A DNA stretch of 9,681 bases from Treponema sp. (GTDB taxonomy: Bacteria > Spirochaetota > Spirochaetia > Treponematales > Treponemataceae), in NCBI GenBank assembly GCA_017613485.1, contig JAGADS010000250.1, forward strand, positions 1 to 9,681, read 5' to 3'. The notes beneath the pieces were generated by a model. The model was given only the letters and a program-made list of their open reading frames with translations, searched no databases and was not told where the DNA came from. Positions 1-6,445 of this stretch are shown here, in pieces (positions within the stretch are counted from its first letter, which is position 1; every line of letters begins with the position of its first letter). The position numbers and the translations under genes are program-made.

Positions 1-1064
1 ATCACAATAATAATTCATGGGATGTTGTAGCTCTGAATTCATTGTCTTTTAATGATTTAGATTTTCAAGATTCACTTAAAGCATATTTTAATGAAAAAAA
101 TGATGGAAATGAGAATTATAAATTTGATGAAGTTTTAGGTGAGAGTGTTCAATTTTCAAAAATTCAGAATTTATCTTTTCTTGGAGTATTATTATATTCT
201 TTTCGGATAAAGTTTGAAGATTTAAAAAATTGCATATCAGAAAAATATTCAGATTCTTTTTCTGTTAAAGAGTTTAAGAAGTATATAAAAGATAGAATTG
301 AACTTGATTCTAATGAAATTGAACTAAGATTTGCGTTTTTACAGTGTGTAGATTATTTTGAAAACATCAGATTACTAAAATATTTTGAACCATTTAGAGG
401 TTTGCCTCAAAGAGTCTATGATGAAACTGTTGACAATAACCCGTTAGAGATACTAGAAAAGTCTCCATCTGAGCTTATTGATTATAAATATGATTTTAAT
501 TCCAAAAAGATTGTTTCGGGGACAATAGAAGAAGCTATGACTTATTGGCTTAATGATGAATTCCATTTAGCCGAAGGGTATGAGATTAATGAATTGGTTG
601 AAAACTTAATATCTGAAGCAATAATTCTTGAAAATGGTAAAAGATTTACAATTAACAACGTTGGATTTGGGGTTAGTCAAATTCTTCCATTGGTTTCAAG
701 TATTCTTTTATCGCAAAACTCTATTATTATTGTTGATGAACCAGAATGTCATCTGCATCCAGGATTACAATCCAAAATAGGTGAGTTTTTATTAAACATG
801 TGTATGTTGAAAAAGACAATAATTGTTGAAACCCATAGTGAGCATATTATTAACATACTCACATATTTTTCGTTGAAATATGAAGAAGTTGCTAAATTGG
901 TAAAATCATATTGGGTATATAAAAACAAAGAGACATCATGCATAAAAGAAATAGTTTATGATGATTATGGATACCCACAGAATGCTCCTAAAGGCTTCTA
1001 CGATGAAACTGAATATATTGTCCAAAAATTAACTGAAATACGTGCTAAAAAAATGCTGGGTTAA
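1..1064 (+). CDS. AAA/ABC-type ATPase, DUF3696-like, C-terminal part (5' end outside window)
   Basis: The reading frame is open from the window edge (first full codon at 3), so the gene is cut and the visible 353 residues lack the N-terminal Walker A. A TTG at 42 could be read as a start, but coding continues upstream of it. The C-terminal half shows an SMC/ABC-like ATPase head: signature-like GFGVSQILPLV (663-695), Walker B with acidic DE (735-740) followed by PECHLHP, and an H-loop ETHSEH (828-845). The end, with DDYGYPQNAPKGFYDE, resembles the DUF3696 tail of predicted ATPases (from memory of the family). The middle is AT-rich, lysine- and phenylalanine-rich and helical. Such ATPases are often paired with an effector in anti-phage systems; the adjoining gene 5 bp downstream fits that layout. 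The ATPase fold is sure; the defence role is inferred. Confidence 0.85.
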   Translation, partial: HNNNSWDVVALNSLSFNDLDFQDSLKAYFNEKNDGNENYKFDEVLGESVQFSKIQNLSFLGVLLYSFRIKFEDLKNCISEKYSDSFSVKEFKKYIKDRIELDSNEIELRFAFLQCVDYFENIRLLKYFEPFRGLPQRVYDETVDNNPLEILEKSPSELIDYKYDFNSKKIVSGTIEEAMTYWLNDEFHLAEGYEINELVENLISEAIILENGKRFTINNVGFGVSQILPLVSSILLSQNSIIIVDEPECHLHPGLQSKIGEFLLNMCMLKKTIIVETHSEHIINILTYFSLKYEEVAKLVKSYWVYKNKETSCIKEIVYDDYGYPQNAPKGFYDETEYIVQKLTEIRAKKMLG

Positions 1065-1069
1065 CTGGT

Positions 1070-2086
1070 ATGAACGAAGAAAGAATAGCAGTAACAATAA
1101 GTCCTCAGGTTGAAGAATTGTTTTTGCAAAAACAATATAAAAGATTATTTGATTTTTTTAAGGATTTACTATTATTTTCAAAAAGCTTGAAGAATTCTAT
1201 AATGGTTTGCATACCGCATTTGTTTCAATATGGTTTCAAAAATTGTGAGGATCCCTCAATTAAGACTTTATATACTTTAATTAGTAATCCAAATAGTAAT
1301 ATTATCTTTTGGCCTGATAGAAATGACTGTAATCTGAGTCTTTTGAGTCTGAAAAAGAAGGATTTACTTGTAAATTACAGTTCTATAGGTGTATTAAGCT
1401 GTTTCCTTAAGAAATTCAAAATACCATTGATTTTAAGTACAGAAAAGGACATATATCATAAGGATGAATGTAATGAGGTTTCTTGCATAAATATTCCATG
1501 TAAGAAAACATTAGATCTGGATGTTTCTGCTTTGTCAGGAATGGATAATTTTTTTCAAAAACTCAAGGAGAATTGTGATAAGAATTTGAATGAATGGATT
1601 ATTCATAAAGATAACATTCAAATATTTGATTTTAGGTATATGTTTTATCTTGCTGCGTTTTCAATGAGTGTTGAAGAAGAATTATATGACGAGATTAAAA
1701 AAATAGAGTTTTTTGATGATTATATACTGAAGGATATAAAAAAAGAAGATCCTTATGTTCTTAAAGATATAGCCACATCAATACTGAGGGCATATTTATA
1801 TGATCCAGCAGGAGATAGTAAAAAAAGAAAAAAGTATAGTATAGATTATCATAAAAATACGCTTGATAAGAAGAAAGGTTTTGACTTATTTCGTCTGGAC
1901 GTTGTAGATATGAGATACAGCGGTTATAAGGATGGACATAGTGGTGCCAAACGTATTTTGTTGGCTAGGAAAAAGGGAAGACAATTTGTCGTAGCATATG
2001 TTCCAGACCATGAATTCTCAGAAACCCTCATTAATTCAAGAATTGAAGCCCTTGAAAAGATGATGCAGAGTGAGCAAGCAAGATAA
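1070..2086 (+). CDS. Unrecognised 338-residue protein coupled to the ATPase
   Basis: I do not recognise this protein. The ATG lies 5 bp after the ATPase stop with no clear Shine-Dalgarno, so it is probably translated by coupling and acts with the ATPase. There is no signal peptide or clear membrane segment, so it is probably cytosolic. Visible parts: a helical N-terminus (about 1-50), an alternating strand/helix region (about 75-125, with NIIFWPDRND and IPLILSTEKD), a charged helical centre (160-245), a basic linker (251-269) and a C-terminal segment with alternating hydrophobic residues (270-316) containing RYSGYKDGHSG and GRQFVVAYVPDHEF. The last part is the most motif-like and may be a small catalytic or nucleic-acid-binding domain. 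I see no HNH, TOPRIM or standard PD-(D/E)xK signature. Base composition matches the ATPase (20% GC in 1681-1740) and differs from the genes downstream, which suggests joint acquisition. An effector role is inference. Confidence 0.8.
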   Translation: MNEERIAVTISPQVEELFLQKQYKRLFDFFKDLLLFSKSLKNSIMVCIPHLFQYGFKNCEDPSIKTLYTLISNPNSNIIFWPDRNDCNLSLLSLKKKDLLVNYSSIGVLSCFLKKFKIPLILSTEKDIYHKDECNEVSCINIPCKKTLDLDVSALSGMDNFFQKLKENCDKNLNEWIIHKDNIQIFDFRYMFYLAAFSMSVEEELYDEIKKIEFFDDYILKDIKKEDPYVLKDIATSILRAYLYDPAGDSKKRKKYSIDYHKNTLDKKKGFDLFRLDVVDMRYSGYKDGHSGAKRILLARKKGRQFVVAYVPDHEFSETLINSRIEALEKMMQSEQAR

Positions 2087-2106
2087 AAACCTCCCAACCA
2101 AGATAC

Positions 2107-2148
2107 CACGCCTTTAAAGATTTTACGTAGTAAAATCGAATCCGCGTG
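2107..2148. repeat. Nested inverted repeat at the edge of the AT-rich block
   Basis: An inner perfect palindrome GATTTTAC (2119-2126), loop GTA, GTAAAATC (2130-2137) lies inside an outer pair CACGC (2107-2111) / GCGTG (2144-2148). The two stems are separated by an internal loop of 7 and 6 nt. It starts 21 bp after the stop of the unassigned gene. No T-tract follows on either side, so it is not a normal intrinsic terminator. It could be a recombination site, a dispersed palindromic repeat, or an RNA structure protecting the 3' end. The pairing is read directly; the role is unknown. Confidence 0.7.
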
Positions 2149-2156
2149 ACACCCCC

Positions 2157-2191
2157 TTTCACTTTTCAACTCTCAACTTTCAACTTTCCCC
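2157..2191. repeat. TTTCAAC heptanucleotide tandem repeat, about 5 imperfect copies
   Basis: Consecutive 7-bp units read TTTCACT, TTTCAAC, TCTCAAC, TTTCAAC, TTTCCCC. The tract is pyrimidine-rich on the + strand and lies just before the secreted-protein gene, between the AT-rich block and the native genes. The copies differ at one to three positions. It may be a slippage-prone repeat or part of a dispersed intergenic repeat; it also overlaps the place where a -35 element for the next gene would be. Confidence 0.75.
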
Positions 2192-2202
2192 TTACACCTT
2201 CC

Positions 2203-2208
2203 GATAAT
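2203..2208 (+). promoter_or_regulatory. Possible -10 element for the secreted-protein gene
   Basis: GATAAT matches the -10 consensus at 5 of 6 positions and ends exactly 6 nt before the ATG at 2215, the same geometry as the much stronger -10 box upstream of ruvA. No convincing -35 is seen; TTCAAC at 2179-2184 matches only 3 of 6 and has an 18-nt spacer. If real, the transcript would start at or next to the ATG. No Shine-Dalgarno is visible. Confidence 0.4.
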
Positions 2209-2214
2209 GTGATT

Positions 2215-2742
2215 ATGTCCAGAAATCACCGTGTATTCAGGAAGTTAGTCATCGCCTCATTATTTCTCCTTGCATTCTCGCATGTGTCGGCGCTGGAGAT
2301 TTACAGGCCTTCCAATTTCGGGAGCATGGACGATATTCCATGCCTCTTGAGGATATGCGACATGGACGGAAACGATGCATGGGACAAGATCATTCACCTT
2401 GACTATTCATGGTACTACGACATGCAGACTGACCCTCACTGGACTCATAAATACTACAAGGGCTGCTTTACCGGCGGGGCAGTGATTCACCTTACGATGC
2501 AGGAAGGAACCTACAGAATCAGCGTGTATACTCCGCCAGAGAATCAGTTCGGAAGCAATGTCTCAAATACATCCCAGTGGGAGTCAAACGAGTTCATATA
2601 CAAAACAGGCTCTCCAGCCCTCAAAGTAATATTCGTAAGTCCTGTTGCAAACCAAAACGGCTTTTACACAGGCGCATGGTACATAGACTACAGGGCACCC
2701 AAATACTTCAAGTGGGCAAAACCAAAAAGAAATAATTCGTAA
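2215..2742 (+). CDS. Small secreted/periplasmic protein of unknown function
   Basis: This encodes 175 residues. The ATG at 2215 is chosen because it begins a typical Sec signal peptide: basic start MSRNHRVFRK, hydrophobic core LVIASLFLLAF (11-21) and a likely cleavage site after VSA (24-26). An in-frame GTG at 2146 would add 23 residues encoded by the heptad repeat and is unlikely. The mature part (about 149 residues) is rich in Trp and Tyr and has segments that look like beta strands (GTYRISVYTP 98-107, ALKVIFVSP 135-143, AWYIDYR 154-160), which suggests a small beta-sandwich. It has three Cys (43, 48, 84) and no lipobox, so it is exported but not a lipoprotein. No family was recognised. Its base composition is like ruvA and unlike the preceding genes, so it probably belongs to the native chromosome. 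Confidence 0.8.
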   Translation: MSRNHRVFRKLVIASLFLLAFSHVSALEIYRPSNFGSMDDIPCLLRICDMDGNDAWDKIIHLDYSWYYDMQTDPHWTHKYYKGCFTGGAVIHLTMQEGTYRISVYTPPENQFGSNVSNTSQWESNEFIYKTGSPALKVIFVSPVANQNGFYTGAWYIDYRAPKYFKWAKPKRNNS

Positions 2743-2753
2743 TTTCAAGGGCT

Positions 2754-2781
2754 TTTACATAAACCTCATTTCTGATATAAT
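2754..2781 (+). promoter_or_regulatory. Strong sigma70-type extended -10 promoter of ruvA-ruvB-queA
   Basis: The -35 box TTTACA (2754-2759, 5 of 6 to consensus), a 16-nt spacer, a TG extension (2773-2774) and a perfect TATAAT (2776-2781) together make a near-consensus promoter. Only 6 nt separate the -10 box from the ruvA ATG, so transcription should start at or next to the A of the start codon. It begins 11 bp after the stop of the upstream gene, which makes ruvA the first gene of its own transcript. Confidence 0.8.
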
Positions 2782-2787
2782 CAAATT

Positions 2788-3408
2788 ATGTTCAACAGTC
2801 TCAATGGCACCATTACAGGAAAATATCCTCAGCGGCTTACTTTGGAAACAAACGGAATTGAATGGGATCTGACTGTCCCTGACTCAGCTCTGGATAAGAT
2901 TCCTGCGGTTGGACAGACTTGCAGGGTTTATACATGGCTTCAGCACAGTGATGTTGCAATGGTTCTCTTCGGCTTTGCAAGTGAGGCAGACCGCGCCTTG
3001 TTCTTTGACCTGCTTAAAGTTGACGGAATAGGCCCCAAGGGTGCGCTCAAGATTATGAGCAATATTGCATCTCCTGATTTAGCACGTATACTTGACTCAG
3101 GTGACCTTGATTCACTTCAAAAAGTTCCGGGTGTGGGAAAAAAGACCGCCGCAAAAATGCTTCTTCAGCTCAAGGGGAAACTTACATTGCAGGATGATGG
3201 TTCAGCTCCACAAGGAAGGGCAAAGCAAAGTGCCTATGCGGATGTTGTCTCTGCACTGGTTAATATGGGTTACGACAGGAAAATCGCGGAGCAGGCAGTC
3301 GAAAAAGTTTCAGGACAAATCAAGGAAGATTCCTCGTTTGAAAAGCAGAGCCGTGAGCAGAAGGAAGAACTTGTATTCAGGCGTTCTCTTATGGAGCTTG
3401 CACAATGA
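2788..3408 (+). CDS. ruvA: Holliday junction branch migration complex subunit RuvA
   Basis: RuvA is a tetrameric protein that binds the four-way Holliday junction in recombination and repair and loads the RuvB motor. The 206 residues have the usual length and three-domain order: N-terminal OB-fold (about 1-64, [11 protein letters not shown] with GIEWDL), a domain with two helix-hairpin-helix motifs ([12 protein letters not shown] 78-89 and [13 protein letters not shown] 113-125) that contact DNA backbone, an acidic/variable linker (about 132-146), and a C-terminal RuvB-binding three-helix domain (148-206, [12 protein letters not shown]). The start fits the family exactly. There is no Shine-Dalgarno, and the promoter's -10 box ends 6 nt upstream, so the mRNA is probably leaderless. 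The stop overlaps the ruvB start as ATGA, as expected for coupled partners. Confidence 0.97.
   Translation: MFNSLNGTITGKYPQRLTLETNGIEWDLTVPDSALDKIPAVGQTCRVYTWLQHSDVAMVLFGFASEADRALFFDLLKVDGIGPKGALKIMSNIASPDLARILDSGDLDSLQKVPGVGKKTAAKMLLQLKGKLTLQDDGSAPQGRAKQSAYADVVSALVNMGYDRKIAEQAVEKVSGQIKEDSSFEKQSREQKEELVFRRSLMELAQ
3393..3396 (+). promoter_or_regulatory. Shine-Dalgarno GGAG that sets the ruvB start
   Basis: GGAG lies inside the last codons of ruvA, 8 nt before the ATG at 3405. It supports the long form of RuvB over internal starts at 3477, 3483 or 3525, which lack a comparable site. Confidence 0.6.
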
Positions 3409-4607
3409 ATAAGAGCGTCCAGCACAAGACAAAATATACAAGATCAAAAAGCCCTGAATTGGAAGCTGTTGATGAGATGAACATGGCGGCTCAGCTTGCG
3501 ACCCAGGCATCACAAAACGTGGCGATGGAAAGCATCGGAAGGACAAAAATAGTCATGGCACCGGAGACAGAAAGCGGCAGCTCACATATTGTCCGTGCGG
3601 AGTTATCTGTGGAGGATGAAGGTCAGGAAAACAATCTGCGTCCATCTTCGTTAAATGAATTCCAGGGACAAAGTGCCATAAAGGAAAACCTTTCCGTATT
3701 CATAAATGCCGCCCGTGAGCGTGGGGAGGCGCTGGATCATCTTTTTTTAATCGGACCTCCAGGACTCGGAAAAACTACTCTTGCCCAGATTACGGCGAAT
3801 GAGCTTGGAGCCGACTTTAAGGTAACATCAGCACCGGCACTGGAAAAGCCAAAGGATCTGGCAGGTATTCTTTCTACGATTACACCGCGTACTGTTTTTT
3901 TCATAGACGAAATCCACAGACTTAAGCCTGCAATCGAAGAGATGCTTTATATTGCGATGGAAGATTTTTCTCTTGACTGGATCATTGGTCAGGGGGCAGC
4001 GGCAAGAACCGTCCGCATTCCTATACCGCATTTTACACTGGTTGGTGCGACAACAAAGGCAGGCATGGTAAGCTCTCCTCTTATAAGCCGTTTTGGAATC
4101 ATACAGAGGTTTCAGTTCTACACGCATGAGGAACTGTCCGACATAATCCATCGCTCTGCTTCAATCTTGAATGTCAAGGTAAAGGAAGATGCGGCCCTCC
4201 TAATGGCATCCTGTTCTCGTGGAACTCCCCGTGTTGCAAACAGGGTACTCCGCCGCATGAGGGATTTTGCTCAGGTACAGGGCAGCGGTGTGATTACAAA
4301 AGACATTGTTGAAAAGGGACTTGAGCGCCTTGGAATCGACAGTCTTGGACTTGAATATTACGACCGTGAGATTTTACTCTCGATAATCAATAATTATTCC
4401 GGGGGACCTGTGGGTGCGGAAACACTTGCAATATCCATAGGTGAGTCAATGGATACTCTGGAAGATTATTACGAGCCGTATCTGATTCAGTGCGGACTTT
4501 TGCAGCGGACTGCACGCGGACGGATCGTTACCGAGAAGGCCTATAAGCATCTGGGACTAGAACCAAGGAATAGAAATACAAATGAAGACCAGCGACTTTT
4601 ATTTTGA
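3405..4607 (+). CDS. ruvB: Holliday junction branch migration ATPase RuvB, with long N-terminal extension
   Basis: RuvB is the hexameric AAA+ motor that, with RuvA, drives branch migration of Holliday junctions. Visible motifs: Walker [10 protein letters not shown] (117-125), Walker B DEIH (168-171), sensor 1 in LVGATTKAG (212-220), likely arginine finger in SPLISRFG (224-231), sensor 2 GTPRVANR (273-280), and a C-terminal winged helix with [10 protein letters not shown] (333-342) and [10 protein letters not shown] (365-374). The conserved body begins at [11 protein letters not shown] (about 76). At 400 residues it is longer than the usual 330-350 because of an extra 50 or so polar N-terminal residues of low complexity. 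The ATGA overlap with ruvA and the GGAG upstream favour this start; M41 (3525) would give a 360-residue protein of near-normal size. The 3' end overlaps queA by 26 bp. The identity is certain; the start is fairly likely. Confidence 0.96.
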   Translation: MNKSVQHKTKYTRSKSPELEAVDEMNMAAQLATQASQNVAMESIGRTKIVMAPETESGSSHIVRAELSVEDEGQENNLRPSSLNEFQGQSAIKENLSVFINAARERGEALDHLFLIGPPGLGKTTLAQITANELGADFKVTSAPALEKPKDLAGILSTITPRTVFFIDEIHRLKPAIEEMLYIAMEDFSLDWIIGQGAAARTVRIPIPHFTLVGATTKAGMVSSPLISRFGIIQRFQFYTHEELSDIIHRSASILNVKVKEDAALLMASCSRGTPRVANRVLRRMRDFAQVQGSGVITKDIVEKGLERLGIDSLGLEYYDREILLSIINNYSGGPVGAETLAISIGESMDTLEDYYEPYLIQCGLLQRTARGRIVTEKAYKHLGLEPRNRNTNEDQRLLF

Positions 4608-5622
4608 CCTGCCACAGGAATTGATTGCACAAAAACCTTCAGGAGAACGCGGAGAAGACAGGCTCATGCTTTTATCCAGAGCCGATGGAAAAGTTGAGCA
4701 TCATGTCATGGCAGACTTACCTGAATTAGTTGAGCCGGGAACCCTTATGATTTTCAACAACAGCAGGGTAAGACGAAGCAGATGCTACGGAATAAAAAAA
4801 TCAAGCGGACGTGAGCAGGAGTTCATGTTCCTTAAGCAGCTTTCTGATTCAGGCGACACATGGCACACGATGGTCAAGGGTGCAAAAAAGGTAAGGGCAG
4901 GGAATGTCTTTCAGTTTCCCGATGGAAGTGAAGGCACTATAATCGAAAACCCTGATGATGAAGGAAGCGAATTCCGCACGATAAAATTTCCATTCTGTGT
5001 AGATGAGGATTGGTTTGAACGAAACGGACACATTCCACTTCCGCCATATATCCGTCGTGAGGACACCGAGAACGATGCGGAGAGATACCAGACGATTTAT
5101 GCCAAGGAAACAGGAAGCGCCGCATGTCCGACAGCAGGCCTCCATTTTACCGAAAGTCTCCTGCAAAAACTCAAGGACAAAAACATCGAACTTGAATGGA
5201 TAACACTTCACGTAGGACTTGGAACATTTTTACCTGTAAGATCAGAGCAGATAGAAGATCACAAGATGCACGAGGAAGTCTACACGGTTCCCTATGAAGT
5301 TGCAGAGAAAATCAACAAGGCTAAAAAAGAAGGCCGTCCGATTCTAGCGGTGGGAACCACATCAGTACGCACATTGGAAAGTGCATGTGATGAGAGCGGC
5401 ATTGTCAAGGGTGGCACAGGAAGCACTCATATCTTCATGTATCCTGGCTACAGGTTCAAGGTTGTAGATCAGATGTTCACCAATTTCCATACACCGGAAT
5501 CCACATTGATCATGCTTGTGTCTGCGTTTGCGGGGCGTGAGTCAATACTAAATGCATATCAGATGGCGGTAAAGGAAAAGTACAGGTTTTTCTCCTATGG
5601 CGATGCGATGCTTATAAAATGA
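4582..5622 (+). CDS. queA: S-adenosylmethionine:tRNA ribosyltransferase-isomerase QueA
   Basis: QueA transfers and isomerises the ribosyl group of S-adenosylmethionine onto preQ1 at the tRNA wobble position, making epoxyqueuosine, the penultimate step of queuosine synthesis. The 346 residues are the normal length. Family motifs: N-terminal [17 protein letters not shown], which fixes the start; PPYIRRED (154-161); [17 protein letters not shown] (173-189); [13 protein letters not shown] (207-219) with HKMHEE (227-232); [10 protein letters not shown] (258-267); [10 protein letters not shown] (283-292); and [18 protein letters not shown] (301-318). Translation starts inside ruvB (26-bp overlap), with AAGGA 12 nt upstream. 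The arrangement ruvA-ruvB-queA is a common bacterial linkage. Other queuosine genes are not in the window. The stop lies 13 bp from the stop of the converging minus-strand operon. Confidence 0.97.
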   Translation: MKTSDFYFDLPQELIAQKPSGERGEDRLMLLSRADGKVEHHVMADLPELVEPGTLMIFNNSRVRRSRCYGIKKSSGREQEFMFLKQLSDSGDTWHTMVKGAKKVRAGNVFQFPDGSEGTIIENPDDEGSEFRTIKFPFCVDEDWFERNGHIPLPPYIRREDTENDAERYQTIYAKETGSAACPTAGLHFTESLLQKLKDKNIELEWITLHVGLGTFLPVRSEQIEDHKMHEEVYTVPYEVAEKINKAKKEGRPILAVGTTSVRTLESACDESGIVKGGTGSTHIFMYPGYRFKVVDQMFTNFHTPESTLIMLVSAFAGRESILNAYQMAVKEKYRFFSYGDAMLIK

Positions 5623-5628
5623 ATTGAA

Positions 5629-5644
5629 AACTGAATCAGCAGTT
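5629..5644 (-). terminator. Weak hairpin between converging operons
   Basis: AACTG (5629-5633) and CAGTT (5640-5644) can pair across a 6-nt loop. On the minus strand the stem is followed by TTTC and, further on, another TTTT. The stem has only 5 bp and overlaps the stop of the FAD-subunit gene, so any terminating effect would be weak. No better terminator is seen for either converging transcript. Confidence 0.2.
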
Positions 5645-6445
5645 GGACAAAGAAGAACGCAAAAGGTTCAGGAACTGTGCCTTTAAGATTGAAGGTGCTT
5701 TTCTGCTTCCATCGATTGAATCATAAATCTCTGATGCCTTTTCTATGAATGAATCCATGTCTTCTTTTTGAATGGGCAGGTGTGTTCCAAGAAGAATGTT
5801 CTCAAATTCCTTTGAATGGAATACAATGACACCTGCGAAAACAATGCTTATGTTGTCTATGCTTCCGCGTTCTGTGTTGCATAAGAAAGTAAAGCTTGCA
5901 GAATTCTCCGTTATCCTGTGCGACGGTCCCACACGCTCAAAAATATTTATTTTCCATTCTGTTGTCGGTATGCGGATTTTAGAAAGAACTGCTTTTTCAG
6001 GCAGTCCGTCAAAATGTGACAGCGGGATAATCTTTGAGTCATTTGCGGTTTTCTTGATTTCAACTCTGGTATCAAGCGCGACAAGAGGTGCCCAGAGAGT
6101 AAGTTTCTGTCCTGGCGCGCAGATGTTTCCCCCGATGGTTGCAAGGTTTCTTACGGATGCAGTTCCTATTGTCCTTAAAGCCGCTCTTATGACAGGCTGT
6201 ATTTTTGTCTTGTCCACCCTGAGCATCTGGCTTAATGTCACGGCAGGACCTACATCAGTGAAGCGTTCCCGCCTTTCTATCTGGCAGAATTCCTGTATGC
6301 TTCGGATTGAAACAGATTTTTCATCAATCAGGTTTTCGCGGGTACAGCCTCCCAATACCTTGAGTGTACTGTTTCTGTCAAGGTGAGAAAATAAATCATC
6401 AAGTGTTTTTGTAAGCAGTACCTGCTGCTCAGAATTCTTAGCCAT
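5636..6445 (-). CDS. FAD-binding subunit of a xanthine dehydrogenase-type molybdenum hydroxylase
   Basis: This is the FAD-binding middle subunit of the molybdenum-hydroxylase family (CO dehydrogenase CoxM / XdhB type), which takes electrons from the Fe-S subunit and passes them to an acceptor. The 269 residues show KVLGGCTRENL (29-39), in place of the usual GGT motif; VGPAVTL (65-71); and the FAD-binding hallmark VRNLATIGGN (98-107), followed by LWAPLVALDTRVEI (117-130). Next come KIRIP and a short C-terminal domain ending near ILKAQFLNLLRSSL, as in the CO_deh_flav_C fold. The ATG at 6445 overlaps the Fe-S gene stop by 8 bp with GGAAGGA upstream; a TTG at 6487 would need a 50-bp overlap. This is the last gene of the operon. 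The family is sure. The substrate is unknown, so no gene symbol is given. Confidence 0.9.
   Translation of the reverse strand: MAKNSEQQVLLTKTLDDLFSHLDRNSTLKVLGGCTRENLIDEKSVSIRSIQEFCQIERRERFTDVGPAVTLSQMLRVDKTKIQPVIRAALRTIGTASVRNLATIGGNICAPGQKLTLWAPLVALDTRVEIKKTANDSKIIPLSHFDGLPEKAVLSKIRIPTTEWKINIFERVGPSHRITENSASFTFLCNTERGSIDNISIVFAGVIVFHSKEFENILLGTHLPIQKEDMDSFIEKASEIYDSIDGSRKAPSILKAQFLNLLRSSLSNC

Noticed and set aside
42..44. TTG as true start of the ATPase
   Set aside because: The frame is open back to the window edge, the residues before it look coded, and the Walker A motif is missing from the visible part, so the gene must begin upstream.
2093..2148. Integron attC site at the block edge
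   Set aside because: TCCCAAC at the left is one base off the RYYYAAC core, and no GTTRRRY partner is found after the outer stem; kept only as an inverted repeat.
2146..2214. In-frame GTG giving a 198-residue form of the secreted protein
   Set aside because: The extra residues come from the heptad repeat and would bury the signal peptide behind 23 residues; the ATG at 2215 starts a typical signal peptide.
4849..5211. 120-residue minus-strand open frame opposite queA
   Set aside because: Shadow of queA; the queA motifs run right through the region.
5672..5681. GTTC-AG-GAAC palindrome as a terminator
   Set aside because: A four-bp stem with a 2-nt loop inside the FAD-subunit coding region, without a T-tract; too weak.
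5772..6386. 204-residue plus-strand open frame
   Set aside because: It lies wholly opposite the FAD-subunit gene, whose family motifs are clear; no family features in this frame.
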